Source: Nitrospira sp. (GTDB taxonomy: Bacteria > Nitrospirota > Nitrospiria > Nitrospirales > UBA8639). From it: a stretch of DNA of 64,000 bases. Shown piece by piece: positions 27,573 to 37,690 of this stretch. Within the stretch, counting starts at the first letter, position 1, and the number at the start of each line of letters is the position of its first letter. The notes below the pieces were generated by a model. That model was given only the letters and a program-made list of their open reading frames with translations, did not search any database and had not been told where the DNA came from. The stretch lies in contig WTGX01000018.1 of the NCBI GenBank assembly GCA_011523385.1, forward strand, positions 4,904-68,903, given 5' to 3'. Made by a program: the position numbers and the translations under genes.

Positions 27573-29141
27573 ATGAAAATCGTCACCTCCCACCAAATGC
27601 GAGAACTCGATCGTCGCACGATCCACGAGGCTGGCGTGCCCGGCAAGACGTTGATGGAACGGGCGGGAGCCGGCGTGGTGTCGGTCATGGAAGACACCTT
27701 CGGCGTTTTGAAGGGAAAAACCGTGACGATCTTCTGCGGGAAAGGCAACAACGGAGGGGACGGGTTCGTCGTCGCAAGACTCCTGCACCAAAGACGGAGT
27801 GACGTTCAGATCTGCCTGCTTGCGCACACCAAGGATCTCAAGGGGGACGCCAAACTCATGTATCAACGGTTTGTCAAAGGGGCCGGCCGGTCCAAGGTCT
27901 TGAGCAGCCCCTCGCCGGATCGTGTGCACCGGTTGGTCCGGGACAGCCACGTGCTGGTCGACGCGCTCTTGGGAACCGGCACGTCTTCACCGGTTACCGG
28001 CCCGTACCAGGAGGCCATTCAGGCCATGAACTTGTCCGAGGCGCCCATTGTTGCGGTGGATCTTCCTTCCGGTATCGACGCGGATACCGGCGACACGTTA
28101 GGGAGCGCGATTCAAGCCGACCTGACGGTCACGTTCGGAAATCCCAAGCTCGGGCTCTTTCTGGGAGCGGGCATTGATCACGCCGGTCGCGTTCATTGTG
28201 TCGATATCGGCATTCCGAGCCAGTACGTCGAAGACCTGCCTGTTTCCGTTGAAATGTTGACTCCCACTATGATTCGACCATGGCTGCCCAAGCGCCCGGC
28301 TTCGTCGCACAAGGGCACGTTCGGTCACGCCGGGATCATTGCCGGCTCATCCGGAAAAAGCGGAGCCGCCGCCTTGGCAGCCAAAGCGGCCCTCCGGGCA
28401 GGAGCCGGGCTTGTCACCGTGGGCACACCATCCAGTGTGCAAGCCAGTGTTGCCTCGGGCATTCCTGAGGTCATGACCTTGCCACTTCCTGAAACCGCGG
28501 ATCACACGCTCTCACGAGATGCCCTGCCCATCTTGCAAACCTTTCTGGAATCGCGCAGTTCGATCGGCATAGGCCCCGGCCTTTCGACGCAGACTGAAAC
28601 CGCCGACGTGGTTCGAACGCTGATCGACCAATGCGACCGGCCGCTGATCATCGATGCCGACGCGCTGAATGCCTTGGCAGGCCATACGAGTCTCCTCCAG
28701 TCACGCCAGATCTCCCCGGTCCTGACGCCGCACCCCGGAGAGATGGCCCGGCTTCTTGGCGAATCGACGGCGGCAACGGTGAACCGCAATCGTTTGAGGA
28801 TCGCCCAGGATTTTGCCCGTGCCCATTCAAGCGTCGTGGTGCTGAAGGGAGCACGCACGATTGTGGCCCATCCTGAAGGAGCGACGTTGATTTCACCCAC
28901 CGGCAATCCCGGCATGGCCACTGCGGGCACCGGAGACGTGCTGACCGGGATCCTGACCGGATTGCTGGCGCAAGGAGTCTCACCGTGGGAAGCGGCTCAA
29001 AGCGGCGTCTTCCTTCATGGCTTGGCCGGCGACCTCGCGGCTCGGGTCTACGGGTATCCCAGCTTGATGGCCGGCGACCTTTTGGCCTACCTGCCGCAAG
29101 CCATCACCCAGGTGCTTCACGCCGTTGCTCCTCGACCATGA
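27573..29141 (+). CDS. nnr: bifunctional NAD(P)H-hydrate epimerase / ADP-dependent dehydratase
   Basis: 'FCGKGNNGGDGFVVARLL', 'HKGTFGHAGIIAGSSGKSGAAALAAKAALRAGAGLVTV', 'GNPGMATAGTGDVLTGI'; start MKIVTSHQM at 27573. Confidence 0.95.
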   Translation: MKIVTSHQMRELDRRTIHEAGVPGKTLMERAGAGVVSVMEDTFGVLKGKTVTIFCGKGNNGGDGFVVARLLHQRRSDVQICLLAHTKDLKGDAKLMYQRFVKGAGRSKVLSSPSPDRVHRLVRDSHVLVDALLGTGTSSPVTGPYQEAIQAMNLSEAPIVAVDLPSGIDADTGDTLGSAIQADLTVTFGNPKLGLFLGAGIDHAGRVHCVDIGIPSQYVEDLPVSVEMLTPTMIRPWLPKRPASSHKGTFGHAGIIAGSSGKSGAAALAAKAALRAGAGLVTVGTPSSVQASVASGIPEVMTLPLPETADHTLSRDALPILQTFLESRSSIGIGPGLSTQTETADVVRTLIDQCDRPLIIDADALNALAGHTSLLQSRQISPVLTPHPGEMARLLGESTAATVNRNRLRIAQDFARAHSSVVVLKGARTIVAHPEGATLISPTGNPGMATAGTGDVLTGILTGLLAQGVSPWEAAQSGVFLHGLAGDLAARVYGYPSLMAGDLLAYLPQAITQVLHAVAPRP

Positions 29142-29650
29142 AGCCGTTCCCTGATCATATGACCACCGCACAGACAAAATCCTGGACCCTGACCCTGCGG
29201 TCGTCGTCGCACACCGAGGAATTCGGCTCGACCATTGGCCGGCATCTTCAGAAGGGCGACATCATCGCGCTCGTCGGTGAGTTGGGCGCAGGGAAAACGA
29301 CGTTCGTGCGCGGGGTCGCCCTGGGCACGGGTTTCGAACCCCATGTCGTTAGCAGTCCGACGTTTACCTTTATCCAGGAATACGCCGGTCCCCTGACGCT
29401 TGCCCACGTGGACTTGTATCGACTGGAAGAGCCGGGAGAATTGGCTGACACGGGATTGGCCGAGTATTTGGACGGAGACTTCGTGGTCCTGATTGAATGG
29501 GCCGACCGGCTGCCTGCCTCGCGGATGCCCAATGACTATCTTTCCATTCAACTTTCCTATGCGGGGAAAAACACCCGTCGCGTGAACGTTCAGGCTTTCG
29601 GGCCGCGAAGCTCCGGTCTTCTTCACGTGCTCATGTCGGACGCAAGGTAG
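29138..29650 (+). CDS. tsaE: tRNA threonylcarbamoyladenosine biosynthesis protein TsaE
   Basis: 'IALVGELGAGKTTFVRGVALG', 'SPTFTFIQEY', 'HVDLYRLE', 'LIEWADRL'; start inside ORF 28985. Confidence 0.94.
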   Translation: MKPFPDHMTTAQTKSWTLTLRSSSHTEEFGSTIGRHLQKGDIIALVGELGAGKTTFVRGVALGTGFEPHVVSSPTFTFIQEYAGPLTLAHVDLYRLEEPGELADTGLAEYLDGDFVVLIEWADRLPASRMPNDYLSIQLSYAGKNTRRVNVQAFGPRSSGLLHVLMSDAR

Positions 29651-29657
29651 TTGCCTC

Positions 29658-32291
29658 ATGGGTCAATCGGAACTGAACCCTCTGCTGAAACAATATTGGG
29701 ACATCAAACGACAGTACCCGGAGACGATTGTGTTCTTTCGCGTGGGTGACTTCTATGAAATGTTTGACGAGGACGCGAAAGAGGCCGCGGCCTTGCTCAA
29801 CATCGCCCTGACGACCAGGAACAAGAACAGTGCCAACCCCGTTCCTCTCTGCGGAGTACCGTATCATGCGGCCACGAGCTATCTGGCCAAATTGCTGAAA
29901 GCCGGGAAAACCGTGGCGCTCTGCGAGCAGGTCGAAGACCCCAAATCGGCCAAGGGTCTGGTCAAACGAGAGGTCGTCCGGCTCTATACCCCTGGCACGA
30001 TTTTCGATGATGAGTTGCTGGACGCCAACACAGCCAACTACCTGGCGGCCTTGTCCGTTCAACGCGACCCGATCCATTCACGTCATAGTTTTGGCCTCGC
30101 CTCGATCGACCTGTCCACCGGACAATTTCTCATTGCAGGATTTTCCGGGGAACACGGCCAGGACTCGATGCTGGACGAACTCATCCGCCTCGGCCCGCAA
30201 GAAGTCATTATCCCGGATAAAACGGATACGATAGCCCTCGACAGGCTCCTGGAACCCCTGCGGTTACCTCGCGTGACGGAACAACCGTCTGCGTGTTTCG
30301 AATCGGATGCTTCGCAGGAGATTCTCCGGGCTCATTTCGAGGTTGATCACGTGGACGCACTTGGCCTCTCTGCCACAGGACCCGGGGTCCAAGCGGGTGG
30401 CTGTATTCTGCGTTATCTGAAGCAGACCCAACCCACCCTGGAGCACCACCACATCCAAAAGCCGGAACTCCTGGAACCCACGCGGGAAATGCACCTGGAC
30501 GCCATGACCATGCGTAACCTGGAACTGATCCAGCCCTTGTATCCGGATCAACAACACGCCACCTTGCTGTCGGTTCTCGATCATACGGTCACGGCCATGG
30601 GATGCCGGCTGTTACGACAGTGGATCGTTCGGCCTCTGCTCGACCACGAAGCCATTCAACGCCGGCTGAATTCGGTGTCCACGTTCATGGACAACCTCAA
30701 GCTTCGCCTGCGCGTTCGCTCGTTCTTCAAGGACCTGCATGACCTCGAGCGGTTGAGTAGCCGCGTGGTCATGGGAACGGCGACTCCGCGGGACGTTCTT
30801 CGCTTGAAAGAATCCCTGACCATTCTGCCCCGGCTCTTTCAGCTTTTCGACGGTGTTGCCGATCCTTTACTCAACTCCGTCTTGCAGCGCTGGGATTCGC
30901 TTGCTGACGTCACCGGGCTGGTTGAAGACTCCATTGATCCCAATGCGCCGTGTTCCGTCAAAGAGGGGCCGATTTTTCAGGACGGTGTCGATCCCGTCAT
31001 CGATGAGCTGCGAATGATGAGCCGGGACGGCGTGCAATGGTTGACCGATCTGGAGCAACACGAACGGGAAGAGAGCGGCATCGACTCGCTCAAGATCAAA
31101 TACAATCAAGTGTACGGCTACTATTTCGAAGTGACGAAGGCAAACCTGTCGCGTGTGCCGGAATATTTTCGACGGAAACAAACGCTCGTGAATGCCGAGC
31201 GGTATACGACAGAAGATCTCGAACGCATTGAAGCCCAACTGTCCGGGGCCAATGAAAAGTTACGACGCGCCGAACAGGAACGTTTTCGGGCGATGCTGCA
31301 AACCCTGTCCGGCCACGTGTTCCGTATTCAAAAAATGGCCAAACACGTGGCCCTGCTCGACGTGCTCTCGAATTTCGCAGAGGTCGCTTCCAGGAATCGC
31401 TACGTCAAACCAGAGATGCACGACGGCGGGATCATCTTCATCAAAAATGGACGGCATCCGGTTGTTGAACAATTCGACTTACCCGATGGGTTTATCCCGA
31501 ACGACTCCTACCTGGACTTGGACTCGCATCGTTTATTGTTGCTGACCGGCCCCAACATGGCAGGAAAGAGTACGTTCTTGCGGCAAACCGGGTTGATTGT
31601 CCTCATGGCGCACGTGGGCTGCTTTGTGCCTGCCTCAGAAGCGAAAATCGGGGTCATAGATCGATTGTTCACCCGGGTGGGCGCCTCCGATAATCTGGCA
31701 TTCGGGTTGAGCACCTTTATGGTGGAAATGCTGGAAACCGCCAAAATTTTGCATGGGGCGACATCGCGGAGTCTCATCCTGTTGGATGAAATAGGGCGAG
31801 GAACCAGTACCTACGATGGTTTGAGTCTGGCTTGGGCGATCGCCGAACATATTCAGGACCGGCGTGTCCTGGGGGCCAGGACTCTCTTTGCCACGCACTA
31901 TCATGAAATGACTGATTTGGAGAAGTTTCGCGATGGCGTTCAAAACCTCACTGTCGCTGTCAAAGAAGACAAGGAGGACGTCATCTTTTTAAGAAAAATC
32001 AAACCGGGAAAAGCCGCTCGCAGTTACGGGATCCACGTGGGCAAACTGGCAGGTTTACCCTCATCTCTCATCTCGCGAGCTGAAGAAGTCTTGGCGCAAC
32101 TGGAACAGGAGTCGTCTTCTGAGAATGCAAGCAATCGGATTCAGGAAGAGAACCCCGGGGCCATACTGTCGTCAACCCCCCAACCCCATCCCCTGATTGA
32201 AGAAATCAAACAGTTGGAATTGTTTTCCATGACGCCGCTTGAAGCATTAAACCGCTTGGCTGAAATCCAAAAACGTCTCGATGCCAAATAA
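29658..32291 (+). CDS. mutS: DNA mismatch repair protein MutS
   Basis: 'FFRVGDFYEMFDEDA', 'LLTGPNMAGKSTFLRQTGLIVLMAHVGCFVPA', 'ILLDEIGRGTSTYDGLSLAWA'. Confidence 0.99.
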   Translation: MGQSELNPLLKQYWDIKRQYPETIVFFRVGDFYEMFDEDAKEAAALLNIALTTRNKNSANPVPLCGVPYHAATSYLAKLLKAGKTVALCEQVEDPKSAKGLVKREVVRLYTPGTIFDDELLDANTANYLAALSVQRDPIHSRHSFGLASIDLSTGQFLIAGFSGEHGQDSMLDELIRLGPQEVIIPDKTDTIALDRLLEPLRLPRVTEQPSACFESDASQEILRAHFEVDHVDALGLSATGPGVQAGGCILRYLKQTQPTLEHHHIQKPELLEPTREMHLDAMTMRNLELIQPLYPDQQHATLLSVLDHTVTAMGCRLLRQWIVRPLLDHEAIQRRLNSVSTFMDNLKLRLRVRSFFKDLHDLERLSSRVVMGTATPRDVLRLKESLTILPRLFQLFDGVADPLLNSVLQRWDSLADVTGLVEDSIDPNAPCSVKEGPIFQDGVDPVIDELRMMSRDGVQWLTDLEQHEREESGIDSLKIKYNQVYGYYFEVTKANLSRVPEYFRRKQTLVNAERYTTEDLERIEAQLSGANEKLRRAEQERFRAMLQTLSGHVFRIQKMAKHVALLDVLSNFAEVASRNRYVKPEMHDGGIIFIKNGRHPVVEQFDLPDGFIPNDSYLDLDSHRLLLLTGPNMAGKSTFLRQTGLIVLMAHVGCFVPASEAKIGVIDRLFTRVGASDNLAFGLSTFMVEMLETAKILHGATSRSLILLDEIGRGTSTYDGLSLAWAIAEHIQDRRVLGARTLFATHYHEMTDLEKFRDGVQNLTVAVKEDKEDVIFLRKIKPGKAARSYGIHVGKLAGLPSSLISRAEEVLAQLEQESSSENASNRIQEENPGAILSSTPQPHPLIEEIKQLELFSMTPLEALNRLAEIQKRLDAK

Positions 32292-32292
32292 A

Positions 32293-32327
32293 AAAAGGGC
32301 GGGACTTCAGAAAAGTCCCGCCCTTTT
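32293..32327. terminator. bidirectional intrinsic terminator between convergent genes
   Basis: aaaagggcgggactt-cagaa-aagtcccgccctttt, perfect 15 bp stem with A/T tracts on both sides. Confidence 0.9.
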
Positions 32328-32347
32328 CGTTTTGCTAAAGCTGTTTG

Positions 32348-33001
32348 TTATTGCAACGACGCGCCGAACTTGCCTTCCTTGGTCCCCTTGGAGGTATGGG
32401 ACTTCTGGTTGGAGTACGGAATGAACCCGGAAATCGGACCCACACCCGGGACCATCACGTCGTACTGCATCTTCTTGTTTTGCGCCCAATGGTTGTTGTC
32501 AATGGAATCCACAACGCTGATCGCCCGCAGGCTATGAATGCTTCTGGGCTTGTCCGGCGTACCGGCGACTTCAGGAACTTCCTTAACCGAGGACACCACG
32601 CGATGGTTCTGCTCGGTCTCCTGAATCACGAGTTCGACCAAGGTATACTTGGAAGCCTCAGTCCCGCTCATGACTGCCTGGCTGTGCGAGCCTTTGCCTA
32701 AGGCCACGAGCTTTTGCCACACGCCGTCATCTTTCGGGTAGACTTTCAAATTCTTCCCCGGGAAATACTTCTGCCAATAGTATCCACTCTCGGCATTGCC
32801 CCCGAACACGGCGATGTTGACCCAGGCGGCTTTGTCGTACGGATCGGTGACCGCAACCCGTCCATGTACGGTGGTCGGTTTGCTGAGATCGCCCCACTCG
32901 AACCGTTCCTGGAACGCTTCAATGGCAAGCGCACTGGAGGCCATGCAACCCACCACGATCAAGGCAGTTAAAACGGCCAACCCTGATTTCCCAATTTTCA
33001 T
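32348..33001 (-). CDS. putative secreted protein of unknown function
   Basis: signal-peptide-like N-terminus 'MKIGKSGLAVLTALIVVGCMASSALA'. Confidence 0.7.
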   Translation of the reverse strand: MKIGKSGLAVLTALIVVGCMASSALAIEAFQERFEWGDLSKPTTVHGRVAVTDPYDKAAWVNIAVFGGNAESGYYWQKYFPGKNLKVYPKDDGVWQKLVALGKGSHSQAVMSGTEASKYTLVELVIQETEQNHRVVSSVKEVPEVAGTPDKPRSIHSLRAISVVDSIDNNHWAQNKKMQYDVMVPGVGPISGFIPYSNQKSHTSKGTKEGKFGASLQ

Positions 33002-33091
33002 GATTCCTTCCTCCTCAATTAAGCGCTAAAAATGAGAACTCGTAAAATGAATGAATCAGTTTCCTATAGGATCAAGCAACACGTTTTCAGG

Positions 33092-33640
33092 TTACTCTCC
33101 AGCAAGAACTTTGAAGCCCGTGACGGTGTTGCCGTCGAGTTGCACTTCCATGGCAACCAGGTTTTGGGACGCGTCGGTCAACTGCTTCATCAACGCGGAA
33201 TCTTTCACTCGCAACCGCACCGTTGTTTGCGGATTGTACCATCCGGCATAGGGATTGTTGCGATCTTCGCCGCCTTGATACCCCCACGCACAGCAGACGA
33301 ACAACGGATCAGGAATGGCCACGTTGCGGTCATCGGAAGCCCGGCCAAGGGGATCACCGGTTTCGCCTGGGTTGCTGGTGTTCCAATATTGAATGCCAAA
33401 AAGGATTTCGCCGGCCGGATTGTCGGCCCAATGGGCATACACGCGACCTTTCAAGCTGGCAGGTGCGGTCCCTTTGAGGGACATGTCGCCGATCGTGGCT
33501 ACCTCTTCCGGATTACCGCCACATTTCTTGTTGCTGGAACAGGGGCCCTTTTGGGCATCGGCCAGACCGATGAAGCCAACGAGCATCAGACCTGCAGCCA
33601 GCACTCCCACAACGCCCCCACGGAAAAATGACTTCTTCAT
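33092..33640 (-). CDS. putative secreted Cys-containing protein of unknown function
   Basis: signal peptide 'MKKSFFRGGVVGVLAAGLMLVGFIGLADAQ', Cys-containing 'GPCSSNKKCGG' and 'FVCCAWGY'. Confidence 0.7.
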   Translation of the reverse strand: MKKSFFRGGVVGVLAAGLMLVGFIGLADAQKGPCSSNKKCGGNPEEVATIGDMSLKGTAPASLKGRVYAHWADNPAGEILFGIQYWNTSNPGETGDPLGRASDDRNVAIPDPLFVCCAWGYQGGEDRNNPYAGWYNPQTTVRLRVKDSALMKQLTDASQNLVAMEVQLDGNTVTGFKVLAGE

Positions 33641-33858
33641 TTCCCCCTCCTTTACTTAGGATGACATAATAAAAATAACGACTCGTACTTTTTAACCAAA
33701 AACCGTTTCCATTGCAACGAAAAAGCAGGACCTCTTTTCTCATGACTCAAGGGGCCTTTTGACCCCTCACAACATTCTCGCTTTTAATCAGAGTGGCCCA
33801 TGCTACTCATCCCGTTGCAAGATGTCAAGGGTCTTTCCAGAGAAAATTTGCGGGTTTT

Positions 33859-35136
33859 CTACACCTGCACAAAAAATTTTTCTTGCAGGGGCTCAGGGGG
33901 CACGGGTCCCAATGCCGTCACGGACATCGAACCAAAATCCAAAAGCTCCCGGCTGATGGCCTGAACATCCTGTCCGGAAACGCGATCGATGGCAGACACG
34001 AGTTCCCGGAGAGACACGTACCGCCCTTGGGCGAGTTCATCCTTGGCCAATTTGTTCATCCGCCCATAGGTCCCTTCCAACCCCAGCATCAAGGTCCCCT
34101 TTAGTTGGTTTTTGGTTCGCTCCAATTCCTGGGAGGCGATCCCGCGTTTCTGCAATTTTTTGATTTCCCGGCAGACTACATCCACCACCGAGGGCGCCTC
34201 TTTGGCCCCGCTCGCCGCATAAATAGTCAACACCCCTCCGTCTGAAAAGCTCGACAATTGGGAATAGATCGTATACGCCAGACCGCGTTTCTCCCGAATT
34301 TCCTGGAAGAGCCGGGAACTCATCCCTCCTCCGAGTAGGGCGTTCAGGGTATGGGCCGCGTACCGGGCCGGATGAGCCACGGGCAACCCCTTGAATCCCA
34401 GACAGAGATGGACCTGCTCCAATTGTTTGTGATGGACCATGATCCCTCCCCGAACACGTGGCGGTTTCTGCCGTTGCCCACCATTCCCATCACGACCGGT
34501 GGCCTTCCACGTTCCAAATGCGGCCCGGACCAAGGCCTCGACTTTCTTCACCTCGAAATTCCCCGCCACTGCAATCACGGTTTTCTCCGGACGATAGTGT
34601 TCCTCCAGATAGTGAAGCAGGTCGCGTCGCTGCATGCGCTTCATGGTGGCCTGATCCCCCAGGATCGACCGCCCCAGGGGATGCCCCCGTAACACCTGCT
34701 TGGCATGCAGTTCCTGCACGAAATCTTCCGGATCGTCCCGAACCATTCGGATTTCCTCCAACACGACCTGTTTTTCCCGTTCGATTTCCTTGCGATCAAA
34801 ACGGGAGTGATAAAAAACGTCGGCCAATAAATCGATCGCCTGCCCGATTTGTTGGTCCAACACTTTGATGTACAGGGTGGTGGTTTCATGGGTGGTAAAG
34901 GCATTCATCTCTCCACCCAGGCTGTCGATTTCGTGCGAAATCTGCGTAGCAGACCGACGGCGCGTGCCTTTGAACATCATGTGTTCAAGGAAGTGGGCAA
35001 ACCCCTTCTGCCGAGGCCCTTCGTCCCTTGTGCCGACGTTTTCCCAAACACTGACGGCAACGGACTTGAGGGACGGCATCCGTTCCATTACCACACGAAC
35101 GCCGTTATCGAGGACAAGCTTGCGCGTCCAGGTCAT
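33859..35136 (-). CDS. M16-family (processing peptidase-like) metalloprotease
   Basis: 'GFAHFLEHMMFKGT' (HxxEH), 'GGEMNAFTTHETTTLYIKVL'. Confidence 0.95.
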   Translation of the reverse strand: MTWTRKLVLDNGVRVVMERMPSLKSVAVSVWENVGTRDEGPRQKGFAHFLEHMMFKGTRRRSATQISHEIDSLGGEMNAFTTHETTTLYIKVLDQQIGQAIDLLADVFYHSRFDRKEIEREKQVVLEEIRMVRDDPEDFVQELHAKQVLRGHPLGRSILGDQATMKRMQRRDLLHYLEEHYRPEKTVIAVAGNFEVKKVEALVRAAFGTWKATGRDGNGGQRQKPPRVRGGIMVHHKQLEQVHLCLGFKGLPVAHPARYAAHTLNALLGGGMSSRLFQEIREKRGLAYTIYSQLSSFSDGGVLTIYAASGAKEAPSVVDVVCREIKKLQKRGIASQELERTKNQLKGTLMLGLEGTYGRMNKLAKDELAQGRYVSLRELVSAIDRVSGQDVQAISRELLDFGSMSVTALGPVPPEPLQEKFFVQV

Positions 35137-35225
35137 TTTTTCGCTACCCGGGATTGGAGTGGGAAACGCGTCAAAGAATAATCCGCAAGAACGCCCGTCG
35201 AAGACCGTACAAACAGGCCTCCCGG

Positions 35226-37328
35226 CTAGGACGCGGCAGAAGGCTGTTCCGACTCCGCCAACGCCTCTTTGCGGCTCAGACGAATTTTGCCCTGCTTGTC
35301 GATTTCCAGGACTTTGACCAGGACCTGCTCCCCTTCCGCCAGTTCATCGGCCACGGATTTGACGCGATGCTCGGCTAATTGGGAAATATGCACCAAGCCG
35401 TCGATGTTGGGTAAAATCTCGACGAAGGCGCCAAAATCGACGATCTTCCGGACGGTCCCGAGGTAGGTTCTCCCCACGACCGCTTCCTCCGTCAACCGGT
35501 TGATCATGTCAATGGCCTGCTGAGCCGACGATTCGTCCACCGACGCAATCGTCACCAGGCCCGTATCATCGACGTTGACCTTGACCCCGCATTCCGCAAT
35601 GATGCCGCGGATGACTTTCCCACCCGGTCCGATGACGTCCCGAATCTTGTCGGTTTTGATCTGAATCGTATAAATGCGGGGAGCATGGGGCGCCAGGGAT
35701 TCCCGTGGCGATGAGAGCGAGTCCTGCATTTTTTCCAGAATGTGGAGCCGGCCGACCCGGGCTTGTTCGAGGGCCTGCCGCATCAACTCGACCGTGATCC
35801 CCTCGATTTTGATGTCCATCTGGAGCGCGGTGACGCCCGTCCGGGTCCCCGTCACCTTGAAATCCATGTCGCCCAGATGGTCTTCGAGTCCGAGAATATC
35901 CGACAAGATCAGGACCCGGTCGCCTTCTTTGATGAGCCCCATGGCAATACCCGCTACGGGTTCCTTGATGGGCACACCGGCATCCATCATGGCCAAGGTG
36001 CCTCCACACACCGTGGCCATGGAGGAGGAGCCGTTGGATTCCAAAATGTCCGATACGATGCGAATGGTATAGGGAAAGGCCTCCTTGTCCGGCAGCACCG
36101 ACGTCAGCGCGCGCGCCGCCAGTTTCCCATGTCCGACTTCGCGTCGACCGGGCGACCGCAAAGGCCGGGCTTCCCCCACGCTGAACGGGGGAAAATTATA
36201 ATGGAGCATGAAATTACGGAAATATTCCCCCTCAAGTGCGTCGATACGTTGCTCATCGTCCGAGGTGCCCAATGTGACCACGGACAGGCTTTGGGTTTCC
36301 CCTCTGGTGAACAGGGCGGAGCCATGCGTACGCGGCAACAGACTCGTTTCGCACGTAATGGGCCGGATATCGGTCGGACCCCGGCCATCGGCGCGGATCT
36401 GTTTTTCCAAAATCATCTCGCGGACTTCACGATATTCCACGTCATGATAGACCTCTTTGACCTGCCGACCGCGCGCCGGGTCCTCGTCACCCAGCTTGTC
36501 GACCGCCTCGGACAGGATCTGGTCCAATCGCTCTTGCCGGTCGGTTTTGTTGGCGATGAGCACGGCTTCCCGAACCGGGCCAGCCACCAATTCGCAGACC
36601 TGTCGTTCCAGGTCCTCGTCGACCGGCTCCACCGGCACCACCCGCTTGGGCCGTCCCACCAGTCCCTGTAACTCGACGATTTTGGCCACGATCTTCTTGA
36701 TTTCCGAATGGGCCAACGCCAATGCCTCCAGGAACACGGACTCGGACAGCCCATTCGCCCCGGCTTCCACCATCAGGATCGCGTCCTGGGTGCCGGCGAC
36801 CACCAACTCGAGTTCGCTGTTCTGGAGTTCCTGCATATTGGGATTGACCACGAATTGGCCGTTTACGCGGCCGATCTTGACACCGGCCAGCGGGCCGGAA
36901 AAGGGAATATCCGAGATTGCGAGCGCGGCGGAGGCAGCCGTGATACCCACCACTTCCGAGGTCATCGATTGATCCACGGAGAGCACGGACGCAATGACTT
37001 GTGTCTCATAATAAAAGCGCTCCGGGATCAATGGGCGAATCGGCCGGTCAATGAGCCGGCTCGTCAGGGTTTCTTTTTCCGACGGAGCCCCTTCCCGCTT
37101 GAAATACCCCCCCGGAATTTTTCCGGCTGAATAGGCCTTTTCCTGATAATTCACCGTGAGCGGCAAAAAATCCGTGTCCGGCTTCAACGTCTTGGACGCC
37201 ACGGCCGTCGCCAAAACCACGGTGTCCCCATAGGAGGCCAAGACGGCCCCATCGGCCAGTTTGGCCATTCGCCCTGTCTCCAACCTCAACGTCCGTCCCG
37301 CGATCTCCATTTCAACTGCTTGTACCAT
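35226..37328 (-). CDS. pnp: polyribonucleotide nucleotidyltransferase
   Basis: 'PGGYFKREGAPSEKETLTSRLIDRPIRPL', KH 'DVIGPGGKVIRGI', S1 domain C-terminus. Confidence 0.99.
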   Translation of the reverse strand: MVQAVEMEIAGRTLRLETGRMAKLADGAVLASYGDTVVLATAVASKTLKPDTDFLPLTVNYQEKAYSAGKIPGGYFKREGAPSEKETLTSRLIDRPIRPLIPERFYYETQVIASVLSVDQSMTSEVVGITAASAALAISDIPFSGPLAGVKIGRVNGQFVVNPNMQELQNSELELVVAGTQDAILMVEAGANGLSESVFLEALALAHSEIKKIVAKIVELQGLVGRPKRVVPVEPVDEDLERQVCELVAGPVREAVLIANKTDRQERLDQILSEAVDKLGDEDPARGRQVKEVYHDVEYREVREMILEKQIRADGRGPTDIRPITCETSLLPRTHGSALFTRGETQSLSVVTLGTSDDEQRIDALEGEYFRNFMLHYNFPPFSVGEARPLRSPGRREVGHGKLAARALTSVLPDKEAFPYTIRIVSDILESNGSSSMATVCGGTLAMMDAGVPIKEPVAGIAMGLIKEGDRVLILSDILGLEDHLGDMDFKVTGTRTGVTALQMDIKIEGITVELMRQALEQARVGRLHILEKMQDSLSSPRESLAPHAPRIYTIQIKTDKIRDVIGPGGKVIRGIIAECGVKVNVDDTGLVTIASVDESSAQQAIDMINRLTEEAVVGRTYLGTVRKIVDFGAFVEILPNIDGLVHISQLAEHRVKSVADELAEGEQVLVKVLEIDKQGKIRLSRKEALAESEQPSAAS

Positions 37329-37391
37329 GTACTTCTCTCCTTTTTGCCTTTTGCCTTCCGACTTTCTTCACACCCGTCGTGAAACGGCGTG

Positions 37392-37661
37392 TTATTTCCG
37401 CAGCCCTAATTTGCCAAGCAGGGCCCGATAGCGCCCGACGTCTTTGCGATGCAAATAATCCAACAAACGCCGGCGCAGGCTCACCATTTTCAGCAACCCG
37501 TGTCGCGAATGATGATCTTTTTTATGCGTACGCAAATGGTCGGTTAAATAGGTGATGCGGTTCGTCAACAAGGCAATTTGCACCTCCGACGAACCCGTAT
37601 CCCGTTCATGCGCGCGATGTCGCTGCACGATATCTGATTTTGCTTCCTTGACTGCGGCCAT
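37392..37661 (-). CDS. rpsO: 30S ribosomal protein S15
   Basis: '[53 protein letters not shown]'. Confidence 0.99.
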   Translation of the reverse strand: MAAVKEAKSDIVQRHRAHERDTGSSEVQIALLTNRITYLTDHLRTHKKDHHSRHGLLKMVSLRRRLLDYLHRKDVGRYRALLGKLGLRK

Positions 37662-37690
37662 ACCAGCCTCCTTTTTCCCTTTTTCAAAGT

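Noticed and set aside
33745-33775. caaggggccttttgacccctc hairpin considered as a terminator
   Set aside because: Short stem with large loop and no T-tract in either orientation; insufficient.
35742-36671. 309-aa + strand ORF antisense to pnp
   Set aside because: Fully inside pnp, which has unambiguous motifs; no RBS or domain evidence.
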